This document shows positions 54,693-64,000 of a stretch of DNA of 64,000 bases, piece by piece (within the stretch, counting starts at the first letter, position 1; the number at the start of each line of letters is the position of its first letter). Origin of the DNA: Phymorhynchus buccinoides (lineage: Eukaryota > Mollusca > Gastropoda > Neogastropoda > Raphitomidae); the NCBI GenBank assembly GCA_017654935.2, contig CM065690.1, positions 6,227,584-6,291,583 on the forward strand, in the 5' to 3' direction. The translations under genes were made by a program, and so were the position numbers. Under the pieces are notes generated by a model. That model did no database searches. It was not told where the DNA came from and saw only the letters and a program-made list of their open reading frames with translations.

Positions 54693-54918
54693 CCCTTTCA
54701 CCGCCAATGTCGCATTTTAGCACCACAATGGTTTAACACCCATGTCACTAAAAGGCATCAAATCAGGGCCTGTTATCCAAAGACCCTATTTTCTTAATTT
54801 CGGGAGGTAAGGATAGGCCTAATGTTATCTATGTCACAGGGGAATTCGCAATACAAAAAATGTGTCTACCCAGTTCAATTTAAAAAATTTGGCTGAACAA
54901 TGGCTGACTGCGAAAGGG
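54693..54918 (+). mobile_element. piggyBac-like MITE family P1, copy 7
   Basis: TTAA at 54689-54692; ends CCCTTTCACCGCCAATG and GACTGCGAAAGGG; right flank TTCA (decayed). Confidence 0.8.
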
Positions 54919-55234
54919 TTCACTTTAAGTGATAAGGGGTGTATTGAATTTGGTCTTCCTTCCTTCCCTTAAGTGACCACAGTCACATAACTATTCTGTC
55001 ACTTTAAAAGGGATTTGCTAAAGAAGCCTTTTTTTTTTTAAAGTGCTCTGTTTGGGGGAGTTTGGAAAACAACAGATTGTTTTCAAACGCCACATTGTTT
55101 TCAAACGCAATGTAAACTACTCATTTTACAAGGCTTATCAGACGTGTTGCCCCCTGAATCCTCCAAACAGGACTCTGATCATGCCCCTGGACCCCAGCTT
55201 TTCAGTTTTGTTTTGTTTTCATTTTAAAGGGGCA

Positions 55235-55380
55235 CCCGGATGGATGCGGTTTTTTTCCCCTAGATCACTAGGAAAACTCCCTTTACAGAGATCGCAACAC
55301 TCACTTTGCTCTGGTTTCAGAGAAATCAAACCTTAAGATCGGCGAATCCTCCTTGGCGGAGGTGCTGGAAGTCAGAAGTT
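55235..55380. mobile_element. Half of the foldback at 16120-16688
   Basis: GATCACTAGGAAAACTCCCT, CAACACTCACTTTGCTCTGG and CGAATCCTCCTTGGCGGAGG match the left arm of 16120. No right arm nearby. Confidence 0.65.
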
Positions 55381-56194
55381 TTAGTTTTGTTCTATAATAT
55401 TTTAAAATTTCAAAGCAGGGTTGCTTAACTTTTTGACATGAGTGCATCTGTTTGGTGCACTGTTCTTTAGCACACAAGAGTTCTGCCTGTCAGTGTTTCT
55501 TTCTTTCACCCCTCTCTCTTTCTCCCTTCATCTCTGTATATGCTTGTGCGCAACTGTCAAATTGCCTCTCTCTCTCTCTCTCATGCTTGTATACACGCGC
55601 GAGTATTAAAACATGCAAGTTTATAAACCCATATTTCAGCCAATCAACTGTTTCATAATATCAACTGCTTTGTGTAATAGTATGCCTTGCCATGTTTTGT
55701 GTTCTGTGTTAGTATTAAATGTATCAAGGACAGATTGGAAGAATAGGCATTGCCTAAAATCTATATCCTTGGAAAATAAAGTTTAAGTTTTCAAGTTTTC
55801 TCAGACTGACAAACACACAGTCGCAAGCACGCACAGTCGCAGAGTAGGTGAAGCACGCGCACAGTCTCGAAAACTCGCACGCACAGAGTAGGTGATTTAT
55901 TTCTGTTGACTCACGGGCCCAGTCAACAGGGCCGAATAGGGCGGGTTCTAAATTTCACTGATCGAGTCAGGTGGCTTGTGACCTCTTCTGTGCGGGAAAC
56001 AAAATTTGGTCTACGTCACAACCTGATCGAGTCATATGAGGCAGCCACATAGTCTGTCGCCGCCTTTATAGCTTATGTCGGTGATATTTCTGTTAATGCA
56101 ACGGACAACCAAGAGTTGTCGTTGAGAATGACGCTCGAAGGCTAGGAGCTAAGCTAAGTAGCAGGTTAAGGGTTATCTCCTACTAGTTGCATTA

Positions 56195-56335
56195 CTTCAC
56201 AAACTCATGGGTGCTACTCTTTCATTTTTACACTGATTTCGGGATTTTTAATTTTACCATAAACTGAATTTCAGTTTTTTTAATTCATTAAAAAAAAAAA
56301 TAAGCACAAGCGATTTGGGGCGTTTTGAACTTGGT
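56195..56335 (-). repeat. Dispersed repeat, inverse of 21830-21940
   Basis: GGGTGCTACTCTTTCATTTT and GGGGCGTTTTGAACTTGG are the reverse of words at 21830-21935. Confidence 0.6.
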
Positions 56336-56454
56336 TGATTTATCTTGGAAGTTTACAAAGCAATGTAATAATTTTACAAGGCTTATCAGACTCAAACTGT
56401 CTGTCTATCATTTTAACTGTCTGTCTATCTCGTTATATCTCTCTCTTAAGTTGC

Positions 56455-56570
56455 CCCCTTGAATCGTCCGATGGGGCTCTGCCCCTGTACCCTGCTGGGG
56501 CCATGGGTCCCTGGACCCCTGCCTTTCAGGTTTTTTTTTCATTTGGGGGAGTTGCACCTATGCAAACTGA
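56455..56570. repeat. Dispersed short repeat, inverse of 21160-21275
   Basis: GAATCGTCCGATGGGGCTCT, GGTCCCTGGACCCCTGCC and GGGGGAGTTGCACC. Confidence 0.65.
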
Positions 56571-56728
56571 TGAGCTGAGAAATATAGGATGAACATAAAT
56601 ACGCTCAACTTAGTCCATCATTCGTTATTAAAACATCATTTAACACTCATGAAATGGTCTTAAGACATTTCGCTTTCCATTGAAGGTGGTTACCGGTGCT
56701 GTAAAAATAGCGTTCTCCAATCAGCAAT

Positions 56729-56800
56729 GTTAACCCTTTTCCTCCCACTCAATTTAACCCTTTTCCTCCCACTCAATTTAACCCTTTCCCTCCCAGTCGA
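56729..56800. repeat. Three copies of TTAACCCTTTTCCTCCCACT
   Basis: A 24-base unit repeated three times. Each starts with TTAACCCTTT, the terminal word of the piggyBac-like MITEs. Confidence 0.85.
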
Positions 56801-57308
56801 GGCCTGTGGACGGAAAGAACAAGATGCATGCACAAGAGCAATTTTTTTAACAATATTATCACTGGTTGTTTGAGCCAAAACAATTTATTTTTAACAATTA
56901 TCACCGGTTGTTTGATAAAGGAGACCTACAGAAAGACTGGCAATGGTTCTCTGGACATGCGTGGGTCCACATAGAGCACATGATTAGGCAAAATGAAAAG
57001 ATTAAGTGACTCTTAACTTGTGACTAGCTTATTAAGTGGTTTTTGTGTAATGCCCTAGGTGACTACAAAAAAACACATCTGCTCTCGTGTTGATAGGGCA
57101 GGCATGGCTGGTGCATCTCTGGGTGCCAACTAAGCCACCTTCAGGGGGGGGGTTTCATTTGTTTAATAATCGCTCACAGTTGGAAGTATTCCCCTCCCCC
57201 TCAACAGCCTATTGTCTTAGGGTCCATGCATTTCATCCAACTTGATGAGGCTAACAGTTATGTCCCTTGCTTTGTATATTCCCCATCCCCTGCTCTCTTC
57301 CAGGCTGT

Positions 57309-57438
57309 GTAATCATGAATGCGTCTTGGATAGTCAACACTGGTAGTAATATGTAAATTAGGGTTAATCGTTTGGGGAGATTAGTCCAGTTTACATATTA
57401 CTACCCCTGTTGACTGTCTAAGACGAACTCGTGATTAC
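57309..57438. mobile_element. Foldback hairpin of about 55-base arms
   Basis: GTAATCATGAATGCGTCTTG and AGTCAACACTGGTAGTAATA face their inverses around a 15-20 base loop near 57375. Confidence 0.75.
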
Positions 57439-57650
57439 ACGCACAGGGGAAGAAGCTTGGGTGAAAGTAATTCAGGCATGCTCCTGAAATCAGGATTGAA
57501 AAAAACCTAGTCTTCAGGATTGGACATCTTGTCATCCGGATCCACGGTCTTATAAAATCAAACATTTCTGCCAAAGTTGATGTCAGATTAAAACAAGATG
57601 ATAGATTTGAACACTATCCCCACCCATTCTGTATACACTGGCAGTATGGT

Positions 57651-57756
57651 GGCTAATGGTCGGATTGCCGACGTCGGATATACGACCACTAGCTGACGTC
57701 GAAATTCCGGCGGTTCACGGTCGGATTGCCGACGTCGGAAATCCGACCATTAGCCA
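57651..57756. repeat. CpG-rich inverted repeat
   Basis: GGCTAATGGTCGGATTGCCG at the left is mirrored by CCGACCATTAGCC at the right, and GGTCGGATTGCCGACGTCGG also occurs twice directly. Confidence 0.75.
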
Positions 57757-57927
57757 ACGTTGAATTTATGTCGTATTTAGCGACCTTTTATGTGTGTGGC
57801 ATTTGGATTATCACAGGCTTTCACAACAGCAAGACAATGATTCTCAACATACTTTATTGCATGCCTTGTATTATAAAGGGAGCCTGGGGTTAAAAGTCCA
57901 CCCTGCTGTAAGAAGCCCCATCTGCAA

Positions 57928-58385
57928 TTAACCATTCATGCAGTGCCTCAGAAAATGTAAACTAAAGAATAGCATTTCTAAATACTTTCCAAACAAATAA
58001 ACAATACTCTCATAAATCAATCTGCCAAAACGGTCAAGATAAATGTTGTGACATTCTAAACCAAACATCTGCAAGATTGACAGCTTCCCCAATGATGACC
58101 GATTTGAAGACCTCAGGAGAATCATTGCGTTTAACCTGTCGACCATTGCTTTATACAACACAGTAATCCCACCATTCTGCACTTGATTTTGAGTTCTAGG
58201 TACCTGTACCCCACAGAAAGAGAGAGAGTTACTGTAAGATTGGAAAGATGAAAGAAACCAGAAGCAGTACAGGGAAGAGAAGTAAGGCCAATCCAATACA
58301 TTAATCTTTTACAAACCTGGTGGCAATCGATGCTGACGTTGATAATGGGGTAGGCCCCTACTTGAAATTTTATTTTCAAAAACAT
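57928..58385 (-). pseudogene. Possible Harbinger-type transposase remnant
   Basis: A minus-strand frame from 58385 reads VGAYPIINVSIDCHQV, reminiscent of the 'FP.VIGAIDCTH' block of PIF/Harbinger transposases. A second frame (58296-57928, 122 codons) reads on past an acceptor-like GGTACAG with no recognised domain. It might instead be an unknown gene exon. Confidence 0.25.
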
Positions 58386-58599
58386 AAATTTGTCATTCCC
58401 TCTCCCCCTCGTATCACCTTATAGGTCCCATCACACATGATGAAGACCCACTATGTACTCACTGCGCTCTACATTTCTAGAGAACGTGGAGAGGTCGCGG
58501 AAATCCTCATCAAATGCGACTGCAACCAGCACCTTACTACGATGTGAATGGATACGCACATATAACACTGATTGTAGATTGAGTCAGCTCTTGGCATCA

Positions 58600-58720
58600 C
58601 GCTGCCGCTACGTTCTCAGTACTCTGCTACTATTTCCGCTGTCCACGCGCTCACCACGCTGCCACTACGTTCTCAGTACTCTGCCACTATTTCGGCTGTC
58701 CACGCTGCCACTACGTCGTC
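58600..58720. repeat. 50-bp tandem pair, CGCTGCCRCTACGTTCTCAG
   Basis: Two copies at about 58600-58649 and 58657-58706, within a 400-base GC-richer stretch (58450-58870) with many TAC-GT words. No believable coding signal. Confidence 0.6.
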
Positions 58721-58989
58721 CCCGTTCTCACTACGTAACGATCCCATCACGGTTCCAGAATCCTTTCCCACCACGTTTTCGCTGCGTGTGTGTTGAGCAT
58801 GTTCAAAATGCGAGTAGCGAGAACGCAGCCGACCGCGCTCTCCACGCTCCTACCAAGATTCCACCACGCCGTTACTAAAAAAGAGGACGTCTACGAAATA
58901 AAGCTTTTCGGCCATGTGGGGCATTGGGATTTTACTATTGATGAAAAAGATTAAAAAGAGGCCGTAGCGAGAACGCGGCCTTTTACAAT

Positions 58990-59712
58990 GACTAGCGCAA
59001 CTCCGAGTACCAGTAACGCCTAGTAACGGTAATGCCAAGTACTGGTAACGCAGAGTACAGCAAGTTTGAAGCGATTTGGTAAAGAAACGGTGGAGTTATA
59101 AGGCCCCGTTTCGCGTTGGCGCTGCTGTGAGAGTGATGCGCTCTCCCTAGTAACGGTAACGCCTAGTAACGGTAACGCCAAGTACTGGTAACGCTGAGTA
59201 CAGCGATTTCGTTAAGAAACGGCAGAGTTATAAAGCCCCGTTTCCCGTTGGCGCTGCTCTGAGAGGGACGCGCTCTCCCGATTTTCTTCAAATTTGCTGG
59301 CAGGCTTTGCCCCGGTGACAGCAAGCCTGACAGCAAATTTGACGGGATTCGGTTGAAAACCGGCGGAGTTATAAGGCCCGTTTTGCATCATGCTGCTGTT
59401 ATGCGCCTAAGTAATGGATTCGCTTCCGGTTTGGCACATTGATAGTCACCGTCCCCGGTCATATATGTGCCAAATTTGAAGGCAATCGGTCCAGAAATAC
59501 CGGAGATACGGGCGCCGAAAGGCCGTCGGATGCGCGTTTCGCGCATTTGCGAAACCGCGCAAATGATACGGCCGCCTCGGTTGCCGTTGCCATCGCCCCG
59601 TGAGGGCTCACAGCAAATTTGAAGCGATTCGGTCGAAAAACGGCGGAGTTATAAGGCCCGTTTCGTGTTTCAGACACACACACGGACGGGCACTTGGCTT
59701 TTTACTATATGA
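58990..59712 (+). repeat. Retroelement 3'-end-like repeat with internal duplications
   Basis: GTAACGCCTAGTAACGGTAAC blocks at 59008 and 59148 are each followed by AACGGYRGAGTTATAARGC. Later AAATTTGAAGGCAATCGGTC, CCGGAGATACGG and CACACGGACGGGCACTTGGC resemble the ends of many LINE-type 3' UTRs. Confidence 0.45.
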
Positions 59713-59914
59713 TGTGTGGTGGCCACTGATGAGGGAGTAAGGGAAATAACGTTGTGCCCTGCTAGTATCTTAGGGGTAGCATCCCTTAGGAAAGGCTTGC
59801 GCTTGCTTGTTTCAGTGCTTCCCACTTCCAACATTCAACGGAATATCTCATGCATTATCTAAACCTTGTTGCACATTTTTTACCGAAATCTGTCAGAAAC
59901 AGTTTTTAAAACTC

Positions 59915-60115
59915 AAGGTGAATGAATGAAAAATGGTGTTTTACGTCCTCTAGGTCGGGAACAGACACACTTTGTAAATACAAAAGATGGTGGGAACGAT
60001 ACTGGAGGCAATGCCCGGAGACAGTGCAACTCCAATAAAGTCCCGATTTTCTTAAGCAGAAAAGCAGCATTACTTCTTTCAAAAACGCGTATCAAAATAT
60101 TCTATTTCAGAGATT
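59915..60115. repeat. Dispersed repeat with ACGTCCTCTAGG
   Basis: GTTTTACGTCCTCTAGGTCG, GGGAACGATACTGGAGGCA and TAAAGTCCCGATTTTCTTA recur at 62845-62950 and, reversed and partial, at 63765-63855. Confidence 0.6.
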
Positions 60116-60429
60116 AAAAGAAAACATGTGAATGATGATATTTATGATTGCTGATTTTGTTATAAAATGTGAGAACATATATGTGTTTGATACTTTTGTA
60201 TGATATAACTTGATTTGTTTATTACTATCTTACTATTACTGATAATGATGAGGAGTGTTATCCTTTGCTGTTTTTATGTTTGCATGATGTGACTTTTTTT
60301 TTCTTTTTTTTCCCTGTACTTTAAATTCCAAAATGTCCCCATCCTTATCCCCCTCTGTGCCTCTTCCCCCCATCCTCCCTCCCTTTTATTCTCATTTCTG
60401 CATGTACATATATTATTTAGCTTTCTTGT

Positions 60430-60654
60430 TTGATTTATTTCATTTTTTCCCCAGGGCTGGGTGGAAAAAAGCATGTAACTTGCTTATCTCATGTTCCCTG
60501 GTTAAATAAAATTTCGTTTTCGTTTTCGTTTTCATTGCATGGTGTTTTTTTCAATTGTTGTTTATTCGATATTTTCGTCTACCACAGGGCTGGGTGTAAA
60601 AAAGTATGTATACTTATCTCATTGCCCTGTATAAATAAAATTTCGTTAGTTCGT

Positions 60655-60655
<1 letters not shown>
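60430..60655 (+). repeat. Two tandem LINE-tail-like units
   Basis: CAGGGCTGGGTGGAAAAAAG followed by AAATAAAATTTCGTT occurs at 60453-60535 and again at 60588-60655, ending in TTCG repeats. Confidence 0.6.
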
Positions 60656-60715
<60 letters not shown>

Positions 60716-60796
60716 TTGCTCATGGTTATTATTGTATTATGTGTTCCCCCAATGAAAGGGGCTGTAGGCCCATATTCATTAAACTTCCGACTTCCG

Positions 60797-60855
<59 letters not shown>

Positions 60856-60862
60856 GCTCTCT
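60653..60862. repeat. (CT)n microsatellites
   Basis: CT at 60657-60711 and 60800-60856. Confidence 0.95.
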
Positions 60863-60906
60863 CTGTGCGCGTGTGTAGGTGGTGTTGGGGTTCGTATGTG
60901 TTTTAA

Positions 60907-61144
60907 CCCTTTCACCGCCAAAGTCGCATTTTAGCACCACAGTGATTTAACACCTACGTTACTAAAATGCATCAATTTGGGGTCTATTATCCAAAGACCC
61001 TATTGTCTTAGTTTTAGGAAGTAAGGATCAACCTTATTTTGTATACGTCACAGAAGAATCCCCAATACTGCATATAGATTTTGTTCTATGCCCAGGTAAA
61101 TTTAATGGAAGTGTTTGGCTAAAATATGGTTGGCGGTGAAAGGG
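60907..61144 (+). mobile_element. piggyBac-like MITE family P1, copy 8
   Basis: TTAA at 60903-60906 and 61145-61148; ends CCCTTTCACCGCCAAAG and TTGGCGGTGAAAGGG. 238 bases, same length as 15633-15870. Confidence 0.85.
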
Positions 61145-61489
61145 TTAAGCATAGGCATATGTTTCTATGAGTCTGCTCACCAAGAAACTTGGATCACGAA
61201 AGCACTATAGCTTCCAGTCCAGATAATTATATGTTAATATGTGTTGGCATAAGCCAAAACCTAGCCAGTTTTTCATCACCAGAATAATTACAGAGCTCTG
61301 TAGGCTATATATTTACTTATTATGCCTTGTGATCAGTATTCTTGTGTACCCTGAAATGCGACCTGCATGAAAAACACGCACAGTTCGGTGTGTGAGAGAT
61401 ATATATTCGGATTCGGATGGTTTAATGCACCAGGCCATGACAATGGGGTCACAACACGGACCTACATTACAGGTCCGTGGGTTACAATA

Positions 61490-61550
61490 GGAGGGGGGGG
61501 GGGGGGGGGGGGGGAGAGGGGGGGGGGGGGGGGGGGGGGGGGGGGTGGGG
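61490..61550. repeat. Poly-G tract
   Basis: About 60 bases of almost pure G. The rest of 61150-62095 has no feature recognised. Confidence 0.9.
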
Positions 61551-62109
61551 AAGAAAAAAAAGAAGACACGAAATAAAAAAAAAAAGAACCTCAGCCAAAC
61601 ACATAAAACAACAAACAAACAAACAAACGAATAGAAATTGAAACAATAAAAAGCAAACTAGCATAACATGACTCAATGGATGAACTATTGACTTAAACCA
61701 ACAACGCACTAGAACCAGAACATTAATTTTATATTCACAGAACATTCACGTGTTGCTTTCCACACGTGCGCCTCGCGCGCCCGATTCTCTCACTCTCAGC
61801 ACAGATTCTCACAGCCAGTGCCAAAACGACTCGAGCGACCGACCCTTCCACACAATTACTAAAATTAACGATACACTGTTGGAACAAGGACCAAGCACTA
61901 CCTAGTACCTGCCACTAATTGCATCTCTCCTCTGACATTAATTTCAGACAAAGTGTCTCTCCTCTGACGTTTATTTGTAACATTTCTTTTGATATTATTA
62001 ATGCACGATGACAATAAAAAAAATACCATCTTGTGGCCTTGTCAAAGTCTAAGGATGCACTCACTTTACTCTGAACTAAGACTAAGAGTACCCCTCATCT
62101 TTTTCTTGT

Positions 62110-62163
62110 TCTTCCCAGCCTTCTTCTTCTTCTTCTTCTTCTTCTTCTCCGCTATGTCTGTAA

Positions 62164-62196
<33 letters not shown>

Positions 62197-62300
62197 CGCG
62201 CGTGCGTGCGTGTGTTGTGTATGTATGTGCGTATGTGTGTGTGTGTGTGTGTGTGCGTGTGTGCGCGCGTGTGTATGCTACGCGCGCGCGCGCGTGTATA
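62110..62300. repeat. (CTT)n and (GT)n/(CG)n microsatellites
   Basis: CTT at 62120-62150, GT at 62166-62275, and alternating CGCG at 62280-62296. Confidence 0.95.
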
Positions 62301-62496
62301 TCTGTCTTTTATCGGTTAATCTCTCTTATTACGTATGTTTACGTGGTCGCAATATTCCATCACCTACCATACTCATCATCGTAACCGGAATACCTAACCA
62401 CAGCTTGTCTTCGCGTCACAAGATCGTGACAACGGCTAATTATGTAGAACCCTTAATAATCAATCACCTGACTTGTAATTGTACTAAGAAAAAGGC

Positions 62497-62504
62497 TTTA
62501 TAAG
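62497..62504 (+). promoter_or_regulatory. TATA box candidate
   Basis: TTTATAAG lies about 130 bases before the ATG at 62631. A start near 62527-62535 would leave a 5' leader of about 100 bases. Confidence 0.5.
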
Positions 62505-62630
62505 CTCTCCGCTACAGTACTAGACTCTCAAGGCCAGCCGGACTCCCACACTTCAGTTCAGCTCTCCGGGAAAGAAGACGAAGAACAAGAAGCAGACATC
62601 TTTGTGAAGTTCTCCTGCCAACCATCAAAC

Positions 62631-62690
62631 ATGAGGCTGTTGCTTCTTCTGGCCCTGCTGAGCTGTGAGAGCATGGCTCTGGGCCTAAAT
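62631..62690 (+). CDS. First coding exon of an unidentified secreted or membrane protein
   Basis: Encodes MRLLLLLALLSCESMALGLN, an N-terminal Leu-rich hydrophobic core (residues 2-10) typical of a signal peptide, then a perfect donor GTGAGT at 62691. The exon is 20 codons, phase 0. The rest of the gene lies beyond the right edge; no second exon was seen in 62700-64000. The family cannot be told from a signal peptide. The TATA-like box upstream and GA-rich leader support a real start. Confidence 0.65.
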
Positions 62691-62716
62691 GTGAGTATGC
62701 TATCACCTAGTTGCTA

Positions 62717-62780
62717 GCACAGAACTCCCAGAAGGTGGGATGACTATTTGTACTGACAAGTTCCCCGATGTCTTCACGGG
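62717..62780 (-). repeat. Element B, end fragment
   Basis: AGCACAGAACTCCCAGAAGG and CTATTTGTACTGACAAGTTC match the end of element B, inside the intron after 62690. Confidence 0.55.
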
Positions 62781-62844
62781 GTATTTAGTTAATTAAAATA
62801 CAACGAATACATTATTTTAGTTCCTTAACCGAAGAAAAAGTATG

Positions 62845-62950
62845 CTTAACGTCCTCCGGTCTGGAACAGATACATATGGGACATCAGTAGATATAAAGAT
62901 GTTGGGAACGATCCTGAAGGCAGTGCAACACCAGTAAAGTCCCGATTTGT
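62845..62950. repeat. Dispersed repeat, same family as 59915-60115
   Basis: TTAACGTCCTCCGGTCTGG, GGGAACGATCCTGAAGGCAG and TAAAGTCCCGATTTG. Confidence 0.6.
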
Positions 62951-63054
62951 TTTTAATAATACAGATATAATAAGAATTGTTCCTTAACCCGAACGAAATT
63001 TAGAGCTTTACGTCCTCTCGACCCGGGTAAGCACATATGGGACATGTTCCTTAA

Positions 63055-63245
63055 CCCTTTCGCTGCCAGCCATTTTTCAGCAAAAAATGTCCATTAAGCT
63101 TACCTGGGTAGAGACAAAAATCTGTCTGTAATATTGGGGATTCCTCTGTGACATATTTAAAGAGAGGGAATAGGGTCTTTGGATAACAGACCCTGATTTG
63201 ATGCCTTTTAGTGACATGGGTGTTAAATCATTGTGGCGCAAAGGG
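63055..63245 (-). mobile_element. piggyBac-like MITE family P1, copy 9, shortened
   Basis: TTAA at 63051-63054, end CCCTTTCGCTGCCAGCC; the right arm is deleted near its terminus and finishes CGCAAAGGG then TTAA, followed by a second GGGTTAACCC. Confidence 0.75.
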
Positions 63246-63396
63246 TTAAAGGGTTAACCCATTACTTACTAAGAATATTTATTTTCGGAATGTTCGGGAA
63301 CTCTCTGGTGTGTCTTTTCCCCATACACCCATCAATACGAGAAGAAAAACTTTTTGGGTTGCAGAAATAATATTTTCTTATGTTTTTCATAACGTA

Positions 63397-63610
63397 GGGG
63401 AAGACGGGGTAAAAAGCGCATGGGCGGGTAAGAAGCCCACCCCAATTATCTCATGAAATAAAGCAAATTTCAGTCAAATTTGCCCATGAGACGAATGCTA
63501 GACATTAACGCTCGTCTCATGGGCAAAATTTGACTGAAATTTGCTTTATTTCATGAGATAATTGGGGTGGGCTTCTTACCCGCCCATGCGCTTTTTACCC
63601 CGTCTTCCCC
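63397..63610. mobile_element. Near-perfect 107-base-arm palindrome flanked by TA
   Basis: GGGGAAGACGGGGTAAAAAG at the left and CTTTTTACCCCGTCTTCCCC at the right; the arms pair almost without mismatch down to a loop of about 15 bases near 63500. TA at 63395-63396 and 63611-63612. No frame. Arm identity this high implies recent origin or ongoing correction. Confidence 0.85.
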
Positions 63611-63764
63611 TACACTTAAAGCGTTCACGACAGCGTTCGTGATAGCGAATAGGACCGTGTTTTTTTCCTTCTTTTTGTTCCCCCCTAAGCGATACAGAAC
63701 CACAACTCCGCCACTGCCCCCTTATTCTGCATTGATGCAGCCTACTTTAATGACAAAAATCAAT

Positions 63765-63860
63765 GTTGTTGCTGCTTTTCTTAAAGGCGCAACTGGGGTA
63801 TTTAAGAGCCGATCCCAGGAATCCCATATGGCTTCGGTCAAGAGGACGTAAAACAAAACA
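63765..63860. repeat. Dispersed repeat, reversed partial copy of 59915
   Basis: TTCTTAAAGGCGCAACTGG and GTCAAGAGGACGTAAAACA. The end of the window (63860-64000) has a short GA run and nothing else recognised. Confidence 0.4.
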
Positions 63861-64000
63861 ATACGTAATCGTAGTTGAGAGTGGGAGAGAGAGAGAGAGA
63901 GACAAGCCAGCGACACTCCTAGCTGCGGGCTTTCGCCTGCGCCAGCTTAGTTTTTCTCTCCTTTTGCGTTTGAAAAGGGATGCTTTCGCTGCGAGCGCCA

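Noticed and set aside
58453..58878. 141-codon plus-strand frame rich in Arg and Ser
   Set aside because: Coincides with a locally duplicated TACGT-rich repeat; no family resemblance and no splice or start support.

Overview
The window is repeat-saturated animal nuclear DNA. Genes have small exons and long introns with GT-AG junctions. Microsatellites, TTAGGG-type interstitial repeats, truncated LINE tails, tRNA-headed SINEs and many short inverted-repeat DNA transposons fill the rest. The repeat content looks lophotrochozoan, most likely a marine mollusc such as a gastropod; this is inference from repeat style, not a marker match. No bacterial operons, CRISPR arrays or viral genes were seen.

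Three genes can be supported. (1) RPL24 (ribosomal protein eL24), plus strand, 43195-52534, four exons and a complete 155-residue protein. (2) A CEP97 orthologue (centriolar leucine-rich-repeat protein, partner of CP110), minus strand, starting at 42945. Nine exons down to 22258 give about 281 N-terminal residues; the C-terminal part with the IQ motif was not found and probably lies left of the window. (3) The first coding exon (62631-62690) of an unidentified secreted or membrane protein, with a TATA box upstream, running off the right edge. RPL24 and CEP97 are head to head with 249 bases between their start codons, so they probably share a bidirectional promoter. As I recall, the same two genes are divergent neighbours in human 3q12.3, which would make this an old linkage.

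Layout: 1-22 kb is gene-poor and dominated by tandem arrays (36-bp at 4.2-5.7 kb, 30-bp at 6.7-7.9 kb, about 100-bp at 8.4-9.6 kb) and microsatellites. 22-43 kb is CEP97, with introns full of transposon relics. 43-52.5 kb is RPL24, whose third intron holds two piggyBac-like relics and a hAT insertion. 53-62 kb is transposon debris. 62.5-64 kb is the start of the third gene plus a near-perfect 107-bp-arm palindrome.

Mobile DNA falls into recognisable families: piggyBac-like MITEs flanked by TTAA (nine copies of one family, three of a second), Tigger/pogo-like elements with TA duplications, hAT-like elements with 7-8 bp duplications, foldback elements, and a dispersed GAA-tailed repeat called element B here. 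The most interesting points are a Tigger-like MITE next to the CEP97 exon 3 splice donor that carries patches copied from that exon, a duplicated out-of-frame splice acceptor at RPL24 exon 3, and a minisatellite grown from inside element B.
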